64,000 nt of DNA from positions 124,001 to 188,000 of the forward strand of contig WHUX01000100.1 of the NCBI GenBank assembly GCA_015179025.1, read 5' to 3'. Under the pieces are notes generated by a model, which saw only the letters and a list, made by a program, of their open reading frames with translations, had not been told where the DNA came from and did no database searches. This stretch comes from Terfezia claveryi (lineage: Eukaryota; Ascomycota; Pezizomycetes; Pezizales; Pezizaceae). Positions within the stretch are counted from its first letter, which is position 1; each line of letters begins with the position of its first letter. A program made the position numbers and the translations under genes. Positions 23,501 through 35,734 of this stretch are shown here, piece by piece.

Positions 23501-24034
23501 GCGCAGCGACGAATGAAAGAGTGGGCACCAACTGCGCGAGCAAGAGATGCCACGTTCTATGCACTACGATTCCTAAGTCAGGTGCTGTTACCGGAGGAAC
23601 GGCCTGGTGTACCAATCGACGAGGATGAGGGCGCCGCAATGGGCCCAACTAGGAGGTTGAGCAATGCAGCCACTACCATGGCAGGTGGGCCAGTGTATTC
23701 GGCTCGAGACGATCACCTGCTCAACCGGCCTTGGGTACTTTATTTTGCCTCGCTGATCGTGTGGTCTTATGGATATGCATTGGAAGGGTCGCTAACTCCG
23801 CCAATTCAAATCCCAAACACACCACAGGAATGTCATGCCGACATGAGGGCATTCTTGAGACGAGTCGGTGGAGTGCGAGCACCCGAAGAGTTGGCAACCA
23901 TAAGGGGACGGAACGCGTGCCTGGGGCTCTTGGCTACATTGAGGGATATGTTTATTATCACTCGATGGGAGTTGATGGGAGAGGCCGCGAAGCTACTACA
24001 CACTGCATACAACATTCTCATTGGAAGTAATTAA
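20516..24034 (+). CDS. C2H2 zinc-finger transcription factor with fungal-specific TF domain (Klf1-like)
   Basis: Two tandem C2H2 fingers follow a basic RKRRRSRKG stretch: CPHPGCGRTYSRAEHLYRHQLNH (about 148-170) and CDYPECKRSFVRQDLCARHRERH (about 178-200), both C-x4-C-x12-H-x3-H. A long Ser/Thr-rich linker leads to a fungal-specific TF domain (YIANYWMYFHPQLPILHKAT onward, about residues 590-850). A 73-nt intron at 21026-21098 (branch GCTGAC) splits the codon for the last histidine of finger 1. Upstream, the frame with ATEPEDSFAIHTNGLASPQ (from about 20578) is clearly coding. It joins the MPMDIDLDTRRPHDG start (20516) only if one base is missing near 20573-20577, giving 1,148 aa. The alternative is a start at 20334 and a 64-nt intron at 20514-20577. 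Targets are unknown. Confidence 0.88.
21026..21098 (+). other. Intron in transcription factor gene
   Basis: GTAGGA ... GCTGAC ... TTTAAG, 73 nt. Removal joins CTC AAT C to AC CAA CCC and restores the two-finger array in frame. Confidence 0.9.
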
Positions 24035-27000
24035 GCGTTTCCTTTTATGCTTCAACACACTGTCGGACGGGAACTATTTCCTATTTCTTATATCTACACG
24101 CCGTTTGTTTATTGATATTCCCTTTCTCACATACTATAGCATAAAAATTGCACCAAATATGAGATACTCGTCATGCTAGCACAACTCTTGCACTTCGTAT
24201 CTATGTCTGATATATTATTTCTTTTTTCGCTTCATCTGGAGGTCATCTGCTATATTCTTATGCTTCTTATATATACTTTTCTAGGTGTGATATCAATAGG
24301 AGTGTCGGGGTTCGGGTTGGTTTCGTTGGCCTTCCTTAGTTTATGACTGGGTAATTTTTTTTACCATATATTGTTACATCTCGTTTTTCTCTTGTACATG
24401 TACATGTATGCGGTTGGAATAAAGGGTTTGAGGGAGGTTGGCTGGATCGGATCGACTCACTTTGAAATTTTGGAACAATCTACTGACAAATACCAGATTT
24501 TGTTTTCCTCATTGGTTTATTCCATTTTGGTTGGAGGTTGTTGTCTGTTTTTGTTTTTTCGAGTTGCGAACTGCAATGCAATGCTATTTTTTTTCTACCG
24601 CGTGTGCGTGTTCATACATGAGAGTGTATGAGTCTTCGAATGGTTGTTGTGACTATACCTTCCTATCCTGTTTTTGTTTTTTTTGTTGAATTGCATGCCG
24701 TATACCCTGTGAAGTAAAGTATGGAGCGAAGCAGAATTTCTTACATTACATACTCTATATGCTGTAGATTTTTTGCCGGGCCGGGGCCACCCTGAACGGA
24801 GCTCAGCGAAGCTTCCCTACGGATATAATGTGCAGTGGAGCTGTGAGAATGACGTACGATAGAATAAATATTAGGCACAAAGCCTAGAACTCGTTATATT
24901 TTATCATGGACTGCATTCGGCGATTGGTTGTGATCGAAATACTTGTTCTACTAAATACCTTGGTGCTGGGAAGCTTCGGGATATCTCTTTTGGTTGTTAC
25001 TTTACCTACCTACCCTTACTTACCCCGCGTTTTTTTTTTTTTTCCTCTCAGAGCTGGGGTTGAAAAAGCAAAGCGAATGAGCAGCATATTGGACTGGTCA
25101 TCGTTGATCGCGTAGTTGTGTGGGGGCCGGAATCCGGGGTACATCCATGTAGAGTAGTGTACATGCCAGGAAAAAGGTCCCACCAGTGGGAATAAGCCGT
25201 GGCAGGAATTTGGAACGCGGGGTGCGTTGGGGTTGATGTTCGCAACTACCCAGACGTCACTGCATGTGTCACCGGTGGGTCACCAGTAGGATAGGGGTGA
25301 TCAACCCAACCAAAGCGGAGGGGTAATCATATCATTATACAGATGCAAACATGGATATAACGTACAGTGTGATTTGGTTGGGAATTTCCAAATTGGGTGT
25401 CGATGGCGGAAAGTGATGAATTGTTCAATGCATATCAAGTATCCCTTTTTTTTTTTTTTCTTATTCCCAATTCTAATGTAGTGAATTCGAAGTGTAGTTA
25501 AGGCTATACCTGTGGCAAAGTAGTAGATTGGGTTTTTTTTCAACAAAGTGTATGCATGCACTGAGTAATAACTTTGAAACGAACGGAGAACTTAACGAAC
25601 TGGATTGGATGCCATTTGCTTAGCTCATAAAGCAAGGAGAAACCAGAGGGGACGCTGTTATTGGTCCGAGAGGGGTTCTTGATGATGATAGGCCTAGGCT
25701 GGTTGGGAGCTGGATTCCGGTTTACGTTTGTTGTGGCTCTATCTGTAGATCAGGTTGGGTGTGTGTGTGTGTGGGTGGTGGTGATGATGATGATCGTAGC
25801 TGCTTATAGATGTTGAGTTGAGGAATACAAGTATGCAAGGAGTGCTGTTCAAGCCTGACGATTGTTCTCATATACGTCCCCACAAAAAGCTTGATCGAAC
25901 ACAACATTCATAAGTAGTTACTTGTCTCAGAAAATCCAACATCAACAACAAAATTTATATTCCTCCCCCCAAGAGTCACCCCACAATTGCAATTTAAAAT
26001 CACATTCCAAAAAAAAAAAATAATATTTATATAATTTGCTCGATTTTTTTTTTTTTTTGTGATATGTCAATAAAGTTGGATTTCGGTTAATCTCAGCGCC
26101 AAAGAAAAAAAAAAAAAAAAAAAAAAAAAAAAGATTATTTATTAGATTCGAGACCCTGTGCGTCGCCTCTTTTTTTTTTTTATAATTTTTAATTTCAATC
26201 GCCATAGCTGCACAGCGAGGCTTTGTGCGCACAACATAGCGGCGATCATTTATTGAATTTTGGGAGGAGGTACTGTATGTATGTAGGGGGGGGGGAACTC
26301 AGGGTAATTTCTGAGACAGCCAACATATGTATGTATCTAAATGTTTGCTGATAGGGGGGGGTGAGTTATATACCTAGGTTAAATGTTTCCACTTGTCACA
26401 TGTGTGTTGCCCAAAAAACCAACTTGTCTCGAGCTCAATTGCGCCGCATTAGAGAGCGCAATCTAAAAACCTGTGTTTTTTTTTTAAAAAAAAATTAAAA
26501 AAAAATTTTTGGCATCTAGTTTTCCCAGCTAGACCAATTTGTTTGTGGGGGGGGGGGGGGTGGGGGTGGAATGTAACAAATGCAATGACAATGGATATTG
26601 GTTTTTGTGTGCGAGGTCTATTGTTTTTTTTTTCCGCGGGGTTATATTCCCGAACGGCACTCTAAGCCCCATGGTATTATTGTTTAGTCTGGCGAGGGGT
26701 AACTAGTGCTACTGTACTAGCTAGGATATGATATTATTGTTTAGTCGGTATTTTGTTATGCTTCGTATAAACCAGACTAGGTATTTTCATTATGTTTCTT
26801 TCTGCGATAGGTAGTGCAACCAGACTATCGTACCGTGATAAATCGTTATGTCAGACTAGTCAGAAGTTATTAGAATTAGCATGCAGATCCGGTTGCTCCC
26901 TACGTTTTGCTCCCCTACCGAAATTTCGAACTATGCCCAGCAGGTAACACGAGTTCCCACGTGATTTGTGTGTCTGAGAATAAACCTCACCAATAATAGG

Positions 27001-29246
27001 GGTGGTTCAAACATAAACCTAGGCAAATTCTAATATTTTCACAACAAAAGACCCTTTTGTTTGCATGCGCTAGACTCAAAGACTCGCGATATATTGCTGT
27101 TTTTATCTACCTGACGTTATTACAGTACGTATCATACAGATATCTGTCCTCAACTGTTGGTAAGCACCCGGAACCAACCATCCTTGCCGCATAACTACAT
27201 CCCCCTATCAATGCATTTGCAACACCTTGAGACCGATTACCGGTAGTCTATATGTACAACGAAGCGCAATTCCGGGCTTGGTATACAGTACCTTCCTTAC
27301 AAATCTGAAAAAAAAAAATTCAAGCGCCATATAAACTATCCAATACGCCGAAGCAAGAGGCCTGCTTATAACGTTACCACTTGCACATACAATGGGAGGT
27401 TTCACTCTTTTTTTTTTTTTCCAAAAACTAGGAATTCGCCGATTATCTCGCCTCCACCCCAGGAGCCCACGCGCATATAATAACATGCAAGTCACACTTG
27501 CCAGGTCTTCCTATCATATAATAATAAAGGTAGGTACAGTGGTATCATGTCATAAAATATATATCAACATGTTTTAGTACGACGTCAATAGCTTTTTATT
27601 CGTATTGGAAGTTAGTAGGTACAGTAGGTAGTGTACTAGTCTCGGCATATATAACTATGAGATCTACCGATCCCGGTCTCGGAGCATGAATTGGCGAAGG
27701 GCTCGATATACCGGGCCAGGGCACTGGCACTTGGTTATACATATATGTATACAATATGTGTGGGAGAAAGTCATCACGCACCCCTTTTTATGTATCGATC
27801 GCACTGCTGTATGTCTCACCTGAAATAGCGTGTGCTGCAATTTACGAAGGGTGGTAGGTGCGTGAAGGCTTCCCCCCCACGCATTTCTCTCGTTAAACAA
27901 CTCGCTCAAGATTATTAGAATGTCTTCAAGAACGCCTTGTCACATTTTTAATCTTTGTGAGGGCTCGAAGCTAGAATAGATGGTAAATATCATGATCAGT
28001 TAGGTAGTATGCGCCGATCATGGAAGCCGATGCTAATATGTACAGTACAAGTGTCAGGTGGATCGTTGATTCAAGTTGATGTGTATATGTATATTCAACC
28101 TTTTTTCGCCGAGCAACTTGTATAGACTTATCTGTAAATAAGAGTTATGTTCAGGGTAACAACAGAGATCAGCATGCAGTTCTGTTATGCTCCTAGTTCC
28201 GTTGAAACAAACAACGACGAAAATTACAATGGGATTTGAGTAAACCGATACCGATAGTACTCCCGCTATCACATCCCACCTTGTCGGTAGCGTTAAGTAA
28301 ACTTGCCACTGAGGATGGACAGAGGTCTAGAGCAAACGAGTTTCTATCGATTGGCTGGGCCACATTAAAATCACGGGTTCTCCTACAACCCAAACACCTG
28401 TCCTTTTTCTCCTCCACCACCACCTTCTTCAGTTCGCTCTGCGCTTTTGCCAAATCTCCAACCCCCCGAACCATAGATAGGCAAGTCCCGGCGCCGGGGG
28501 AGGGGGGATTAAGGAGGTCATCAACTACAGAAGCCGGTCAGGGTAGGGGCGGGTGAGTATAGGAATGCCAATATGGACTTTGGCCTCAAAAGGCCCCTGA
28601 GATGGTGTCTTTTCTGTGGCGCCATGCTTCTACTGGGTAGTGTTGGTCGTGATGATGGCGATGCCTTCGAGCGTGGGTAACGAAAGCACTGGCAGCAGTG
28701 GAAGTCATGGATTGTGTTGGGGGTAGCGTGGTGTCGATGTCGTCTGAAGAGGATACCAAATTAGGAAGTCGCTACCAAAAACGGTTGTTGCTGCTTTAAC
28801 CAATGGGTCAGTCTGTCATATTTGAGGGGATCGGAGCCGAGACCATGTTTGATATTGAACTTGCGGGTCTATCGAGCTCTAGATTCTAGGCCTTGTAGGC
28901 TGGTTGGGGTTGTCCAGTATATGTTGGTTTTTTTTTTTTTCAAATCTAGGCCTGTATATAACCAGTATTTGCGTCCACTAACGTCATACAAGTATAAGTA
29001 GGATTTGTGTGGTATGATTCAGGGAAAAAATTAACTTTACTTAGGACGACTGCTTAATCATGATATTTGTTTTATAGACACTATGCATGTGCTATTATCC
29101 ATAGGAACTTCTCTTGAATCTCGCCCAACATGAAATATTTGATCAAAGACTGAAATCGCATGAATCCAGCTCTATAAGACAACTGGCGCACCATGAGCGG
29201 AGAATATTGAACTTTTGAAACACCGCAGTAAAAAGTATTTGCCATC
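24035..29246. other. Gene-poor stretch rich in homopolymers
   Basis: No convincing gene is seen. The region holds many A/T runs (A28 at 26105-26132, T runs near 25033, 25446, 26047, 27408), G runs near 26287 and 26543, and short GT repeats near 25756. Small open frames at 28193-28556 on both strands lack signatures. Confidence 0.55.
26105..26132. repeat. Poly-A run (28)
   Basis: Twenty-eight consecutive A. It could be a retroposed tail, but no coding relic is attached. Confidence 0.85.
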
Positions 29247-30245
29247 TTAATACATATCTATCATAAACAAACGCCCATCATCTTTCGGGCGTTGGGGATC
29301 TTGATCGATCCCTACACTCGAGCACAGGGGACTAAATGGCCGAGGGCTTAGCCGAGCTTGCTTATGGGGGAGTTCATCTTTCGTATCCGTGCCATCAGGT
29401 GAGGGGCTTCGTGGCCGTTTCTCTGACCTCATCTCAGCCATTTGTCGGTCAAGGACTTCCTCAGCATTTAGATTTTCCACTAAGCAACGCAACTCTTCAC
29501 CCTGTTTCCTAATCCTATCATCCCGGATCTCAATCAAGAGCTTCAGTCTGTCTACTTCCCTTGCATTTTCTTCTTGTATTTGGGTGACTCTTTTTTCAAA
29601 CAATTTCTCCGACTCTTTGAGCTGCCTCTCGAAGTCATGAGCTTGTATCATTGCTAATTGTTCGGCTGCGGAGAGGTCCCAGGAATATGATTCTAGCATG
29701 CTTAGCCTCTCCCGTGTTTGTCTTCGAAGTTCGGACTTTAGATTGTTGAATGCTTTCACGGCCTTGTCCCGTTCTTGGATAATTTGGTTTTTGCGATAGG
29801 ACTGCACCTGAATGGTTTTGTTCCTGCGGTGCAGCCTGGCTTCGAGGATATAGTACTGGGCACGCATTTCGTTCCTCCAGTTTTTGAGCTCTTGGTTCTC
29901 CTTCTTTAGCATCTGGTTGTCGTCGCTGTAGTGTAAAGACTCATATTGCAATGCCTTCAAGGCGTTGTCCAGATCAATGTCCACTCCGGGGGAATCTGGA
30001 GTGCCATCCCCGGAAAGAAGTCCACCTTCGTCAGTCACCGTTGAGCTTTCACCGCTGTCATCCGAGCCGATGTCTTCCCACTCTGGAAAGCATGCACAGT
30101 ATAGCTGTTGTGGATCGTCATCCGCATTGGTATCGTCTGGCTTTACGACAAGTCTACAATCGGGACAGCGGTCATGGAAATCGTCGTCATTATGATGGCT
30201 GTCGTAGTGCGGCGGACTATGCAATCCTGCAAGCGTCTGGTTCAT
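29247..30245 (-). CDS. Hypothetical coiled-coil protein with N-terminal Cys motif
   Basis: A single open frame of 332 aa that I do not recognise. The acidic N-terminus carries CPDC (residues 27-30) and CAC (50-52), which could bind a metal as a small Cys cluster. Residues about 92-275 are strongly heptad-like and charged (LKKENQELKNWRNEM, AFNNLKSELRRQTRERL, IQEENAREVDRLKLLIEIRD), predicting a long coiled coil. A basic-proline patch EKRPRSPSPDG follows at about 276-286 and may serve nuclear import. No signal peptide or membrane segment is visible. Start ATG 30245 is the first in frame. The gene has no close neighbour and looks intronless. Confidence 0.75.
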   Translation of the reverse strand: MNQTLAGLHSPPHYDSHHNDDDFHDRCPDCRLVVKPDDTNADDDPQQLYCACFPEWEDIGSDDSGESSTVTDEGGLLSGDGTPDSPGVDIDLDNALKALQYESLHYSDDNQMLKKENQELKNWRNEMRAQYYILEARLHRRNKTIQVQSYRKNQIIQERDKAVKAFNNLKSELRRQTRERLSMLESYSWDLSAAEQLAMIQAHDFERQLKESEKLFEKRVTQIQEENAREVDRLKLLIEIRDDRIRKQGEELRCLVENLNAEEVLDRQMAEMRSEKRPRSPSPDGTDTKDELPHKQARLSPRPFSPLCSSVGIDQDPQRPKDDGRLFMIDMY

Positions 30246-31124
30246 TTTTTTCGAGTTGGTTTTATGTTGTAGGAATTGTACTGGTTTGGTAACTCGAGGG
30301 GTGATGATTCGAAGTGAAACAAGTCATTGGGGCTCGGGTGGGAGTATTTAAACCATTTCTCGTCGTTGAACCAAACATAACACCGTGTTGGTTGCGTCTC
30401 CACTAAGTTATAGGCCTTGATGGTGCTTAACTTTACTGCTTTCTAGAAAGTATTTTCTTCTTGTAACATGTGCTCATGACAGTATGGAAGGTTAAGTAGA
30501 GGAATTTGGGAGGGACTGTACAAGAGATGGCCACTTACGTTGTGTACATGTGCGCTACGCGTATTGTTTTTGAGGGTAACGCTTAGGCAAATACTCTATA
30601 TCCATGAGCTATACCAACTATACCACTATCACTGCCTTTACGCGGCTCAGCACTACACCACCATCCACTCATCTCTCCACTTCTTTGCAGAAATACCCCT
30701 TGCTATACATACCACTGCCTCTGCATCTTAACGGGTCGAGACTACTTCTAAATACTACACCACCGCTTCACCAGCAGACACTCACCATCACACACTCATA
30801 TATAAACACACACTCACCATCGCACACTCACTACCACACTCGTACCCACCAGCTTCCGCTTTTCTAGAATGCAATGCTTTGCCCCTAGTGCCTTCAGATG
30901 CTCTAGGCCTGCCTTCTGTCGTTTTCAGTCAGGGTTCTTCAGCAAAATGATTTGGCAACAAGGGCAGTACAACTAGGGTGTTATCATCCTTAATGGGTTG
31001 GGTGTAATTGTGCAATGAATCACGTTAATCATCCGAGAAGAAGTATCGTGCAATTGAGTCGTATTGTATCTTTTCCCGCTTCTCGCAACAATTTGATAGT
31101 CAATAATAAGTACTTGTATGTAAC
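30246..31124. other. Intergenic: promoter of the coiled-coil gene and 3' flank of the EXPERA gene
   Basis: About 880 bp without a coding signal. Low-complexity CACTCA/ACACTC tracts occur at about 30760-30850. Confidence 0.55.
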
Positions 31125-31808
31125 CTACTTGCCTTTCTTCCTCCCCTCCATCTCCGCGGTAGCAAGCAAGGCCCTCTTAATCCTACACCCCATATGAATC
31201 GCCATTCCCGTGACTACCCACTCAAATCAGCTCTAGCCACCCCCAAAACAAAAAAAACAAAACAAAAACAAAAACAAAAATAACAACCTAAACTTACATA
31301 TCACTCCATAAACCGCATACAGCGCCCCCAACTTCACCTTCTTCTCCCATGCAAATGCCGATTCATCCCACAGCAACAACTCCCCAATGCTAATCCACGT
31401 CGTAAACCCCGCGAGCGCGCCGTAGCTTCCCAGCCACAGCGGGACCAGCGGGTCGTCTCGGGGAGGGCAAACAGCGCCCAGATTCCGAGGGGAAGCTGGA
31501 GGAAGAACTCGGTCATGGCGAAGAGATAGAACCAAGTGGGTTGTGTGAGCGTGAGGGGGTCGCTGAAGTTGGCGTCGTAGAAGGATTTGATGTGTGCCAT
31601 TGGGCCGGGGAGGAGGTGGGGGGGAATGTAGGCGGCGGAGTCGACAACTAGGGGGGTTAGTGGGGTTTCTAAGTGGAGGAGACATGTGGGCCGGAAAGGT
31701 GAGGGGGAAAAGGGCGCGGGTACAAAGCATGATGGGAACCATGTGGATGAAGAAGTAGAAGTAGAGTTTATCCCACGGACGGGCTGCGAGTGGGCGTGGG
31801 GAGGCCAT
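31125..31808 (-). CDS. TMEM97/sigma-2-receptor-like EXPERA-domain membrane protein
   Basis: EXPERA proteins (TMEM97, EBP, TM6SF) are four-span ER proteins linked to sterol handling. Three exons are seen: 31724-31808, 31298-31647 and 31125-31213. The introns are 31648-31723 (76 nt, CACTAAC branch) and 31214-31297 (84 nt, GTAAGT start). The product runs RPWDKLYFYFFIHMVPIMLF-VDSAAYIPP, then MAHIKSFYDANFSDPLTL, FYLFAMTEFFLQLPLGIWAL, DDPLVPLWLGSYGALAGFTT and VYGVIFTGMAIHMGCRIKRAL, and ends basic (GRKKGK), a possible ER-retention tail. Exon 2 needs one extra base at the C4 run (31460-31463) between FALP and DDPL. With it the exons sum to 525 nt and 174 aa, matching human TMEM97 (176). Divergent from ERG28. 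Confidence 0.85.
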
Positions 31809-32412
31809 GGTGGAACTTTTGAGATAATGTTTACTCCGTATGCCGCAAAGTGAGGACAGATTCCTTTCTATTATTGGTTTTTATAGGTAAATTGTGTTGC
31901 TTCCCGGTTAAAGCAGCCCCCCCCCCTTTTGTGCGAATCTGCAATGTTATCGATAAGCCCGGCAGTTGGTAAATTTATTTATTTTGCCGGGCTGCTGTAT
32001 CTTCTGGTTGGTTGTCCGAGATATATACTGGTAAGTAAAACCTAGGAACCTACCTACTCAATTATTCTTCAGGCAAGCTTGCCCTACTTATATATGTACC
32101 TACATACATACGTATCTATGAGTTATAGCAGTTCAAGATAACGAAGCCGTTTGTTTATTTGTTTATTTATCTCCCACCGGCAACCCCCCCTGCCTATGCA
32201 CCTCAAATGATACCTTGGCGGCAACATAAGCTCCAATATCATTTATTATTGGTAGTTACGGAGTCTTATCAAAAAAACGTTCATCATCCCATCTCCTTAC
32301 TTCCTTCCACCACCAATTCCCACTCCCACTCTCAACTCACACTCACAATCCCCTGTATTGTAGTTATCGCAGCTAAAAAAACTCAACTTACCACAACATA
32401 AACCACCAACAA
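31809..32412. promoter_or_regulatory. Shared divergent promoter region of the EXPERA gene and ERG28
   Basis: About 604 bp between two divergent starts. It contains a TACTCCGTA motif at 31832-31840 and a CT/CAA-rich leader before ERG28. No sterol-response element could be assigned by eye. Confidence 0.45.
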
Positions 32413-33040
32413 ATGGACTCCCTCCTCTCGTTGCTCCCCGGCCCCGGACTCCTCCCTAAATGGCTTCTCCTCGTACGTTCCTTTTTCTCCCGAAGGTAGC
32501 AATCACAAAACCTAGCTTACCCTAATTCCTATCTTATCCTCTCCTATCCCTCGCATCCCAATTCCAACGATACGCTGAATAATTGTGTACTTACTCCTTC
32601 CGCCGCCCTCCCCAAAAAACTTAGGTCTCTGCAGTTGCCGTCGGAAACTCCATCCAATCATACCTGACCCTCAGCTACACCAAACGCGTGTACGCCCTTG
32701 GCGGTGACAGTTCGTGTACCCCCCTGGCCCATCCACTACCCTCCCAACTGACCCCCTCCGCCCCAACCCAGAAGAAGTCACCCCCCTCTCCTCTCGAACC
32801 TTCGGCACATGGACATTCCTCGCCGCGCTCATAAGATTCTACACCGCCTACCACATCACAAACCCAGAATGCTACGCCCTCTGCCAATGGAGCTACTTCC
32901 TCGCTTTTGCGCACTTCTTCTCGGAGTGGCTTGTGTTCAAGACAGCAGTGCTGAATGAGGGTTTGATTGGCCCGGTAGTGGTGAGTTCAATTAGTATGGC
33001 GTGGATGTGGGCGGTGAAGGGGGAGTATTTGGGACTGTAG
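32413..33040 (+). CDS. ERG28: ERG28, scaffold of the sterol C-4 demethylation complex
   Basis: Erg28 is an ER membrane protein that holds Erg25, Erg26 and Erg27 together during ergosterol synthesis. Three exons are seen: 32413-32472, 32625-32703 and 32772-33040. The introns are 152 nt (GTACGT...CTTAG) and 68 nt (GTGACA...CTGACC...CCCAG). They sum to 408 nt, 135 aa (yeast 148). The product starts MDSLLSLLPGPGLLPKWLLL, continues VSAVAVGNSIQSYLTLSYTK, TPLSSRTFGTWTFLAALIRF, YHITNPECYALCQWSYFLAF, AHFFSEWLVFKTAVL and GPVVVSSISMAWMWAVKGEY, giving four hydrophobic spans and the family order. The second intron is inferred from frame; without it the domain is split. Confidence 0.92.
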
Positions 33041-33588
33041 GCTTTTTTTTGGTGGAGCTGCGCGGATGGTGGATATACCAATGAATTTTATACATGAGAT
33101 GGGATATGGGTAACGTAATATAATTCTGTCACGGCAATGGAACGATAGTAGGATAGTCCCAGCAGGAAATTCGGTCTGAAGCGGCCCTAAAGTCAAGCAA
33201 CAACCACAATTACCTAAAACACTGTTGCACAAATTCCGATTTAAAGTATAAGCCAGGAAAGTCCTTTTGTATTCCAACAAATTTTTCCATCCAACCAATC
33301 TAAATATAAGGCCCAAAGCAACACCCAACCCAACAAACCCATTGAACCAAGCAGAGCAAAGTGGTAACAAGAGAAGAACCCCTAATCAAAATGCATTTGC
33401 TTCATGATATCAACAACAATGTGCTGCAGTATAAGCATAACTATACCGCGCTACGTCCACATTCATCGGCTCGTGGCGCTGAAGACAAAGAGCATCCGCT
33501 CAATTCGAATCACGAAATCAACACCTATGATTTTGTTGGAATCAGATTTCCTTGCTGCTAGCTAGGAAGATATAGAATCCGGGAGCAC
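33041..33588. other. Intergenic between convergent ERG28 and HMT1
   Basis: About 550 bp at the 3' ends of two convergent genes. No coding signal or strong hairpin is recognised. Confidence 0.55.
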
Positions 33589-34942
<1,354 letters not shown>

Positions 34943-35734
34943 ATCGATGATCTGTTAACTCAAACACAAAAAAGCTTTTATGGTATAAGAAGTATGCAAG
35001 TACTGTTCGCAGGCTGGAAGAAAGACGGTAGGTAGGTAGGTTGGTAGTTAGATGGATAGTTGGTAGGTAGGTAGGTAGAAGTGAACGGGAAGATTTTTTT
35101 TCCTTTTAGCTTTTGGGCTGCGGGTGAAAAAGAAAAGTCGTTTCTTTCGTTTATCCTGCTCCGAGACTAGAGCAAGCGGGCTTTGGCTCTGCTGGGACCC
35201 TATTCACGGTCCACAACGCTCAGCTGAATGTAGCCTTCGCCGAATGGTGAATGGCGGCCCAACTCCGATCGCGAGATGTGTAATATTGTTGGACTATAAC
35301 AATCAAGCAGCCCTTTGTCTGGAGGCGGTGGCAATGGCAATGGGCTCTGGGGGTCAATGGCTGTGGTCATTGCATACCAATGGTGCCCCTCACACGTGGT
35401 GGGGCTCATAACAATCAGCCTCATCCAAAAAACAAAGGCCATCATTATCCTTGTACCCAACAGCAAATATCAATTCTCGCTCGACAAGTGTTTTCGTTCA
35501 ACCTTCCGCCCATCGACGTGACTGGCAAGAAACTAATTGCTAGCTCTGATGCAAAATAAAAAGGAAAACCACAAAATAAAGAAAAAAAATACACTAAAGT
35601 AGCTACAAAACGAAACAGGAACCATTACCCTCAATCTGTCATGTCGTTGTCTAGTATGCTACTACTATGATTTCCGCATCACCTCTTACCCCACCTAGAT
35701 TCATTACCTCCTCACTTACCCTACGCTAGCTCCC
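34943..35734. other. Intergenic between HMT1 start and NUP170 stop
   Basis: About 790 bp. It holds GGTA/GTAG tetranucleotide repeats at about 35025-35080 and otherwise no coding signal. Confidence 0.55.
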
